A stretch of 10,988 nucleotides of DNA. It comes from Fimenecus sp051881455. GTDB taxonomy: Bacteria; Bacillota; Clostridia; Oscillospirales; Acutalibacteraceae. The stretch is from NCBI GenBank assembly GCA_051881455.1, contig JBJEPX010000036.1, positions 1 to 10,988 of the forward strand, written 5' to 3'. Positions 6,270-10,988 of the stretch are shown one piece after another (within the stretch, counting starts at the first letter, position 1; every line of letters begins with the position of its first letter). The notes beneath the pieces were generated by a model, which saw nothing but the letters and a program-made list of their open reading frames with translations, made no database searches and had not been told where the DNA came from. Made by a program: the position numbers and the translations under genes.

Positions 6270-7613
6270 TATCTCGTCTATAAACTTTTTTATTTCTTCG
6301 TAATCGTTTTTTATTTTTCCGTCAATTACCGCGTCAAGGCATTTTCGGAGAATTTCGCCGATTATCTTGCCCCCATACCCCATTTTGATTAAATCGTCAC
6401 CGTTGATTTTTAAATCCTTAACGGAAAAGCACTCCTTTTCCTCTATGATTTCATCAAGCATTTCAAGGGTTTTAGTGTAAAACTCATCGCCTCTGAAAAA
6501 AGCGGGATTTTGCGCCGAATTATCACATCGCTTTATCTCAATTAAATCAAAAACAAGCTCTTCCCCGATTTGCGACATAATCCGCTTAATTCTGCGGCGG
6601 TCAGGAGCAGAGCCTCCCTGCACCATTATCGGTGAATCGTGGAATTTCACGAGGGTTACAACCTTGTTTTTTGTGTCGTTATCAAAGCGGAGCCGCGTCA
6701 TAATATTTTCCGTTATTTCCGCGCTCTTTTTCGGGTGAGAGTAGAAATGCATTTCACCCTTTTCATCAAAAGAAGCGCAGGCAGGCTTGCCTATATCGTG
6801 AAAAAGCAATGCCAAACGGATTGTCTTGTCCCCTCGGCTTTGCTCCATAGCTTTAAGGGTGTGGGTATAAACATCGTAAATATGGTGATGATTTATCTGC
6901 TGAAATCCGATGCAGGGCTTGATTTCAGGTAAAATTACACCTAAAACATCGGAAAACTCCTCTAAAACCTCATAGGCGTTTTTGCCGCAGATAAGCTTGA
7001 CTGTTTCTTCACGTATACGCTCTGCGGAAATATTTTTAAGCAAATCCTTACATTTTCTTATGGCGATTTTCGTATTTTCCTCAACAGTAAAGCCCAACAC
7101 GGAGGAAAAACGCAAAGCACGCATAATACGGAGCGCGTCCTCACGAAAACGGGTTTCGGCGTCCCCTATACAGCGGATAATGCCGTTGTTTATATCCTCA
7201 ATTCCGTCCACAAAGTCGCAAAAACCGCTTTCAAAGCTATATGCAACACCGTTCATGGTGAAATCACGGCGTATAACATCGTCACGCAAAGAATGGGAAA
7301 AGGATACGCTGTCGGGATGGCGGTTATCGGAATATTTCCCCTCACTTCGGTATGTTGTTATCTCAACAGGCTCGCCTTCTAAAATCACCGTTACGGTACC
7401 GTGCTTTATCCCCGTTTCAATAACATGAAAATCTTTAAAAACATCTTTTACCTCATCGGGCACGGCGTTTGTGGTAACATCAATATCCCCTATGGGCAAG
7501 CCCATAAGGTAATCACGCACGCTTCCGCCTATGAGAAAAGCCTCAAAGCCGCTTTTATTGAGCATTTCAAGAACGGCTTTTGAGGCATTTTTAAAATTAT
7601 TCTCCCTTTTCAC
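6267..7613 (-). CDS. cca: CCA-adding tRNA nucleotidyltransferase with HD domain
   Basis: Class II nucleotidyltransferase of 448 residues that builds or repairs the CCA 3' end of tRNAs. Motifs run in order: LIGGSVRD (27-34), catalytic D-x-D (Asp43, Asp45), the RRDFTMN motif (115-121) and EDALR (158-162) followed by Arg165 and Arg168, the nucleotide-selecting block. An RNA-binding helical region follows, then an HD phosphohydrolase-like domain with His251, HD at 272-273, His293 and HD at 325-326. Many Firmicute CCA enzymes such as that of Bacillus lack the HD part. A separate CC- or A-adding role cannot be excluded from motifs alone. The open frame extends upstream to a TTG at 7700, but that stretch is read out of frame through the TSCPD gene. 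The GTG at 7613 gives the family-typical N-terminus and overlaps the TSCPD gene by 17 nt, suggesting translational coupling. It is the last gene of the operon. Confidence 0.93.
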   Translation of the reverse strand: MKRENNFKNASKAVLEMLNKSGFEAFLIGGSVRDYLMGLPIGDIDVTTNAVPDEVKDVFKDFHVIETGIKHGTVTVILEGEPVEITTYRSEGKYSDNRHPDSVSFSHSLRDDVIRRDFTMNGVAYSFESGFCDFVDGIEDINNGIIRCIGDAETRFREDALRIMRALRFSSVLGFTVEENTKIAIRKCKDLLKNISAERIREETVKLICGKNAYEVLEEFSDVLGVILPEIKPCIGFQQINHHHIYDVYTHTLKAMEQSRGDKTIRLALLFHDIGKPACASFDEKGEMHFYSHPKKSAEITENIMTRLRFDNDTKNKVVTLVKFHDSPIMVQGGSAPDRRRIKRIMSQIGEELVFDLIEIKRCDNSAQNPAFFRGDEFYTKTLEMLDEIIEEKECFSVKDLKINGDDLIKMGYGGKIIGEILRKCLDAVIDGKIKNDYEEIKKFIDEI

Positions 7614-7857
7614 TTTCCAACGCCTCTTCCAATGCGGTTGCCAATTGGTCGGGACACGAGGTTTTCTTAAATCCGCAGGTAATGCCTTTAAAGGTATCAA
7701 TAACCTCTGCCGCCGGCTTGCCCTTTACAATTGCGGAAATTCCTTTTAAATTGCCGTTACAGCCGCCGTAAAAAACAACATCCTTTATAATTCCGTTTTC
7801 CAGTTCAAAATCAATCTGCCCTGAGCAGGTGCCTTTTGTTCTGTATGAATACTTCAT
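7597..7857 (-). CDS. Small four-cysteine TSCPD-domain protein
   Basis: This 86-residue protein matches the short TSCPD-domain family (the TIGR03905 type). The four conserved cysteines are Cys11, Cys33 (in GGCNGN), Cys61 (in ITCGF) and Cys68 in the name-giving TSCPDQ (66-71). The cysteine pattern suggests metal binding, but the function of the stand-alone protein is unknown. Related TSCPD sequences occur at the C-terminus of some vitamin B12-dependent ribonucleotide reductases. An ATG at 7866 overlaps the rsmA stop as ATGA, but the AAGGA site (7867-7871) abuts it. The ATG at 7857 has 9-nt spacing and gives the usual MKYSY-type start, so I chose it. The gene lies between rsmA (5-nt gap) and cca (17-nt overlap), so its translation is probably coupled to both. 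Confidence 0.88.
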   Translation of the reverse strand: MKYSYRTKGTCSGQIDFELENGIIKDVVFYGGCNGNLKGISAIVKGKPAAEVIDTFKGITCGFKKTSCPDQLATALEEALESEKGE

Positions 7858-7862
7858 TTTTA

Positions 7863-8744
7863 TCATTCCTTAATTTTGTATATTTCGTTTGAGAGCGTAA
7901 CAAGTTCCTCCATTGTCAGCGCCTCTGCCCTGACCGTCAAAGAAAGCCCTGCATCTAAAATAGCATCGGATATTTTTTGCTTCTCAATACCCATTCCGCT
8001 TGAAAGAGCGTTTAATACCGTCTTTCTCCTCTGTGCAAAGGCGGCTTTAACCATTTGAAAGAAAAGCTTTTCGTCCAAAACGAGATAATCTCCCTTTTTT
8101 GTTAAATCAAGCTCAATAACACAGCTATCCACCTTGGGGCTTGGGAAAAACGAGCCGCGGGACACATCAAAAAGCTTTTTCGCCCTTGCATAATAATTTA
8201 CGGCAACGGTAACCGCTCCGCTTTCTCTTGTTCCCACCTTGGCGCAAAGACGGTCGCCCGCCTCTTTCTGCACCATTACGATTATCTTCTTAAAAGGGAG
8301 CTTTTCCTCCAAAAGCCGCATAATTACAGGAGATGTGATGTAATAAGGCAGATTTGCGCAGACAAACACATCCATACCGTCAAAATGCTCTGCTATTACC
8401 TTTTTAAGGTCGATTTTTAAAATATCGCCGTTTATAAGAGTCAGGTTATCATAGCCCGACAGGGTATCGTTAAGCACGGGGAAAAGGCGGGTATCAAGTT
8501 CAACGCACACCACCTTGTCACACCGTTCCAAAAGCTCTTTTGTGAGCACACCCACGCCTGCGCCGATTTCAAGCACGCCTATTTTATTGCCGGTGCTTTC
8601 CCTTACTGCCTCAGCCATTTTGGGGCAAACCGTGGGATTTACAAGAAAATTCTGCCCAAGTCCCTTTGAAAAGGTGACGCCGTGCTCCCCCATTACTCTT
8701 TTTATAACCGAAAGGTCGGTAAGAGTGTAGTTTTTCTTATCCAA
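7863..8744 (-). CDS. rsmA: 16S rRNA (adenine1518/1519-N6) dimethyltransferase
   Basis: RsmA (KsgA) dimethylates two adjacent adenines in the 3'-terminal hairpin of 16S rRNA during small-subunit assembly, using S-adenosylmethionine. The 293-residue length is typical. Visible motifs are GLGQNFL (28-34), the SAM-binding EIGAGVGVLT (59-68), an acidic end of strand 2 (Glu82), NGDIL (105-109) and the catalytic NLPYYITSP (131-139). The PSPKVDS and FAQRRKTVLNAL segments mark the C-terminal region. The start is TTG at 8742-8744: AAGGA (8753-8757) lies 8 nt upstream, and the N-terminal length before GQNFL matches the family. It overlaps the aminotransferase gene by 8 nt, so it is probably translated by coupling. 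Loss of this enzyme generally gives kasugamycin resistance. Confidence 0.95.
   Translation of the reverse strand: MDKKNYTLTDLSVIKRVMGEHGVTFSKGLGQNFLVNPTVCPKMAEAVRESTGNKIGVLEIGAGVGVLTKELLERCDKVVCVELDTRLFPVLNDTLSGYDNLTLINGDILKIDLKKVIAEHFDGMDVFVCANLPYYITSPVIMRLLEEKLPFKKIIVMVQKEAGDRLCAKVGTRESGAVTVAVNYYARAKKLFDVSRGSFFPSPKVDSCVIELDLTKKGDYLVLDEKLFFQMVKAAFAQRRKTVLNALSSGMGIEKQKISDAILDAGLSLTVRAEALTMEELVTLSNEIYKIKE
7867..7871 (-). promoter_or_regulatory. Shine-Dalgarno site that decides the TSCPD start
   Basis: AAGGA on the minus strand lies within the last codons of rsmA. It touches the ATG at 7866 (zero spacing) but is 9 nt from the ATG at 7857, which favours the second start. Confidence 0.65.
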
Positions 8745-9924
8745 TATATTTTTCCTTAACTTTTCCTAAAATTTTCATACCCTCAACGATTTTTTCATTA
8801 GAAGGCGTGGAGAAATTCATTCTGAAACAGTTTGTTTCCTCATCGTTTATCATAAACGCCGTGCCGGGAACAACGGCAACCTTATTTGCGATACATTCCT
8901 TTACGAACTCAATCATGTCAACGGTTTTGGGAAGTTCGCACCATACGAATAAGCCCCCCTCGGGACGGACATATTTTACAAAATCGCCAAGCTCCGAGTC
9001 GATAAGGTCGCACATAAGGTTAAGCTTTTCACGGTAAATGCCGCGGATTTTCTCAATGTGAGCGTTAATATCATACTCTGCCATCCATTTATCAACAAGC
9101 ATTTGTGAAAATACGGGCGTATGAACATCTGCCGCCTGCTTGCCCACCGTCATTTTTGCAATAATGGGTGCAGGAGCGCAAATATAGCCGACACGGATAC
9201 CCGGTGCTAAAAGTTTTGAGAAAGAGCCTGCATAAATAACAATTCCGTCCTCATCAAAGCTCTTAATTGAGGGTACCTCCTCACCTGCAACTCTCAAATC
9301 GCCGTAGGGGTTATCCTCAACAATAAGAAGACCGTATTTTTTAGCAATTTCATAAACAGCCTTTCTCTTTTCAAGGCTCATCGTGGCTCCCGAGGGGTTC
9401 TGAAAATTGGGAATTGTATAAATAAAACGGGGATTTTCAGCCGATTTCACAGCATTTTCAAGCTGTTCTATGTTCATTCCGTCCGCCTCAACATCAACTC
9501 CTGCAAGCTTACAGCCGTAAGAACGGAAGCAGTTTAAGGAACCGATAAAGGAGGGGCGCTCGCATATAACTGTATCGCCGAAATCACACAGCGCCTTTGT
9601 TGCAAGGTCCATAACCTGCTGTGCGCCCGAGGTAATAATAAGGTTATCGAACTCTCTGCCGATATTGAATTTTTCCTTCAAGTAGCCCGTCATACGGTTG
9701 CGCAGGGGTGTGTAGCCCTCGGTAACGCCGTACTGCAAAGCGGTAACGGGTTCTTTTTCAAATATCTCCGCTGAAATTTTTCTGACTTCGTCAACGGGAA
9801 AAGCCGCCGCGTCGGGATTGCCTGCCGCAAAGGGAATTATTGCGGGGTCCTGCGTAGCTTTAAGTATTTCACGAATTGCAGAGGGCTGAAGCCCTGAAAT
9901 CCTTTTTGAAAAATTGTAATCCAT
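8737..9924 (-). CDS. PLP-dependent aminotransferase, fold type I (LysN/Kat II-like)
   Basis: This 395-residue enzyme belongs to the class I/II aminotransferases. ITSGAQQVMDL (97-107) binds the cofactor phosphate region, and PNFQNPSG (172-179) carries the Asn that contacts the pyridine ring. VEDNPYGDLR (202-211) holds the Asp and Tyr of the cofactor pocket. YAGSFSKLLAPGIRVGY (231-247) places the Schiff-base lysine at Lys237, and Arg368 in FRMNFS is the likely carboxylate anchor. The sequence resembles the 2-aminoadipate/aromatic (LysN, Kat II) branch, which also contains valine-pyruvate-type enzymes, so the amino donor cannot be named. It has no N-terminal winged helix, so it is not a MocR-type regulator. 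The ATG has a strong AAGGTGA site that overlaps the stop of the patatin gene 10 nt upstream; its own stop lies inside the start of rsmA. Its place in an RNA-processing operon says little about substrate. Confidence 0.9.
   Translation of the reverse strand: MDYNFSKRISGLQPSAIREILKATQDPAIIPFAAGNPDAAAFPVDEVRKISAEIFEKEPVTALQYGVTEGYTPLRNRMTGYLKEKFNIGREFDNLIITSGAQQVMDLATKALCDFGDTVICERPSFIGSLNCFRSYGCKLAGVDVEADGMNIEQLENAVKSAENPRFIYTIPNFQNPSGATMSLEKRKAVYEIAKKYGLLIVEDNPYGDLRVAGEEVPSIKSFDEDGIVIYAGSFSKLLAPGIRVGYICAPAPIIAKMTVGKQAADVHTPVFSQMLVDKWMAEYDINAHIEKIRGIYREKLNLMCDLIDSELGDFVKYVRPEGGLFVWCELPKTVDMIEFVKECIANKVAVVPGTAFMINDEETNCFRMNFSTPSNEKIVEGMKILGKVKEKYIG
8753..8757 (-). promoter_or_regulatory. Shine-Dalgarno site supporting the TTG start of rsmA
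   Basis: AAGGA in the last codons of the aminotransferase gene lies 8 nt before the TTG at 8744. No ATG gives the correct rsmA N-terminus at this spacing. Confidence 0.65.
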
Positions 9925-9934
9925 TTATATCACC

Positions 9935-10804
9935 TTAATCTTTTATAGTATCCTGTTTTCTCACAAAGTCCTTTATATCCTGCAATCTTTGCAGGCAGTC
10001 AAGCCGCCCTCTGTCATAGCAGGCGTCAAGCTTTGAGCGTGACAGAGCGACCTCCCATATATCCAGCGGACTTTCACTTTGCACAACAATTGCCCTGCCC
10101 TCGTTTTCAAGCTCATCAATGAGCTTCAGCGTTTCGTTATACTTTATATGGCGCTGTTCCAAAGACTGCGCAACCTTGGGGTAATCGGACAGTATTCTTT
10201 TATAAACGGGAGGCAACGCCTCAGGCCTTTTTTGAAAGCCTTTTTCGCGGGTCAACACTATAACAAGCCTATCGCACCCGTCCTCCAGCGCTTTTTTTAC
10301 AGGTATGGAATCAGCAACGCCGCCGTCAAAATAAGGTACGCCGTTAATCACCACAGGCTGACAGAATATAGGTACCGCACAGCTCGCTTTAAAAGGGTCA
10401 AGGGTATTGTTCTCCACAAGAAAATCCTTTGTAAAGTATTCGTCCTGCCCTGTCAGCGCATTTGTAACGCCGATTACAAGCTCCGTATTGTCACGGTAAA
10501 ACTCATCAAAATCGAAAGGCTCCAAATCATACGCCATACTGTCCACAATAAAATCAAGCCCGAAAAACGAATGATGCTTTAAAAGCGGCTCAACGCCCAT
10601 AAAGCGTTTATCGTGAATATAATCCGTATTGCACCGATATGCTCTTCCGTTTTGCTTTGAAATATAAGAAGCGGAATTTCCCGCCCCTGCGGAAACGCCT
10701 ATAAGATAATCAAAAAATATGCCGTTCTCCAAAAGGACATCGAGCACACCTGCATTATAGACGGCACGCATTGCGCCGCCCTCTACCACTATTCCCGTTT
10801 TCAC
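9935..10804 (-). CDS. Patatin-like phospholipase (YjjU-type)
   Basis: This 289-residue serine acyl hydrolase is expected to cleave acyl esters of membrane lipids. The oxyanion-hole motif is VEGGAMRAVYNAG (7-19) with Arg13. The nucleophile elbow is IGVSAGAGN with Ser38, and the catalytic dyad aspartate is Asp160 in FDGGVADSIPV. The region after about residue 210, with HIKYNETL and the WEVALSRSKLDACYDRG segment, resembles the C-terminal extension found in bacterial YjjU-like patatins. There is no signal peptide, so it is probably cytoplasmic or peripherally membrane-bound. The start is GTG at 10802-10804 with GGGGTGA (10811-10817) upstream at 6-nt spacing. It is the first gene of the five-gene minus-strand operon behind the promoter at 10881-10909. 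The actual lipid substrate is unknown. Confidence 0.92.
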   Translation of the reverse strand: MKTGIVVEGGAMRAVYNAGVLDVLLENGIFFDYLIGVSAGAGNSASYISKQNGRAYRCNTDYIHDKRFMGVEPLLKHHSFFGLDFIVDSMAYDLEPFDFDEFYRDNTELVIGVTNALTGQDEYFTKDFLVENNTLDPFKASCAVPIFCQPVVINGVPYFDGGVADSIPVKKALEDGCDRLVIVLTREKGFQKRPEALPPVYKRILSDYPKVAQSLEQRHIKYNETLKLIDELENEGRAIVVQSESPLDIWEVALSRSKLDACYDRGRLDCLQRLQDIKDFVRKQDTIKD

Positions 10805-10880
10805 TTACGGTCACCCCGAAAAAAATCTGTTTAATAAAGTATATTTGCACTAATCTGTTGTATTACGCGTAACTGCCGAT

Positions 10881-10909
10881 ATTTTACCACATACGCCGTC
10901 TTTTTTCAA
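10881..10909 (-). promoter_or_regulatory. Sigma-A type promoter of the patatin-aminotransferase-rsmA-TSCPD-cca operon
   Basis: On the minus strand TTGAAA (10909-10904) and TAAAAT (10886-10881) are separated by exactly 17 bp. Transcription would begin near 10874, giving a leader of about 70 nt before the GTG at 10804. An AATCTGTT octamer occurs twice in this leader (10824-10831 and 10852-10859, plus-strand notation). The promoter spacer contains one arm of a 9-bp inverted repeat whose other arm lies at 10966-10974. Confidence 0.75.
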
Positions 10910-10988
10910 GATACTTAATAATAAGGTGAGGTAAGTCGAACACAATATGCCGAAAATTTGATATTACGGCGTATTTTCACTTTTTCAC

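Noticed and set aside
6982..7428. 148-codon plus-strand open frame
   Set aside because: It is antisense to the nucleotidyltransferase core of cca, has a low-complexity Ser/Arg-rich translation and shows no domain.
10079..10582. 167-codon plus-strand open frame
   Set aside because: It lies wholly antisense to the patatin gene, whose Ser/Asp motifs are intact; its translation shows no recognisable motif and it lacks a good ribosome binding site.
10920..10988. Start of another gene at the right edge on the plus strand
   Set aside because: A GGTGAGG sequence is present, but the nearby ATG at 10947 meets a TGA stop after four codons and no other frame continues convincingly.

Overview
The window looks like chromosomal DNA of a low-to-middle GC Clostridia-type Firmicute, probably a gut Oscillospirales or related lineage. 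Supporting signs are strong AGGAG-type ribosome binding sites, GTG and TTG starts, tightly packed operons, typical clostridial housekeeping proteins, and a cluster of short palindromes at the left edge of a kind I recall from gut Clostridia. The taxonomic call is inference. I see no tRNA, rRNA, CRISPR array, transposase or phage gene.

Layout. (1) 1-197 is non-coding and full of small palindromes. (2) 198-1185, minus strand: a small conserved helical protein of unknown function, then a stand-alone Amidase_6-type cysteine amidase. A long hairpin with a T-run lies between them and contains the amidase Shine-Dalgarno sequence. (3) 1243-6219, plus strand: a near-consensus sigma-A promoter drives a membrane-anchored glycerophosphodiester phosphodiesterase, glutamyl-tRNA synthetase (gltX), glutaminyl-tRNA synthetase (glnS) and a four-helix membrane protein of unknown function, with gaps of only 11-20 nt. 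(4) A perfect 16-bp inverted repeat at 6231-6264 is a shared terminator for this operon and the converging one. (5) 10909-6267, minus strand: a second near-consensus promoter drives a patatin-like phospholipase, a fold-type I PLP aminotransferase, rsmA (ksgA), an 86-residue four-cysteine TSCPD protein and a CCA-adding enzyme with an HD domain. Neighbouring genes here overlap or nearly touch.

Functional theme. Both large operons mix translation functions (charging of tRNA-Glu and tRNA-Gln; 16S rRNA dimethylation and tRNA 3'-end CCA addition) with enzymes that act on lipids or lipid headgroups (GDPD; patatin). This is ordinary growth-linked gene content for this group. I found no convincing new multi-gene system. 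The points most worth a second look are the hairpin that buries the amidase ribosome binding site, the gltX-glnS tandem with an altered KMSKS-equivalent loop in GlnRS, the TSCPD protein wedged between rsmA and cca, and two conserved-looking proteins of unknown function.

Start sites were re-chosen where sequence signals disagreed with the longest open frame: GDPD at 1305, glnS at 3847, TSCPD at 7857 and cca at 7613.
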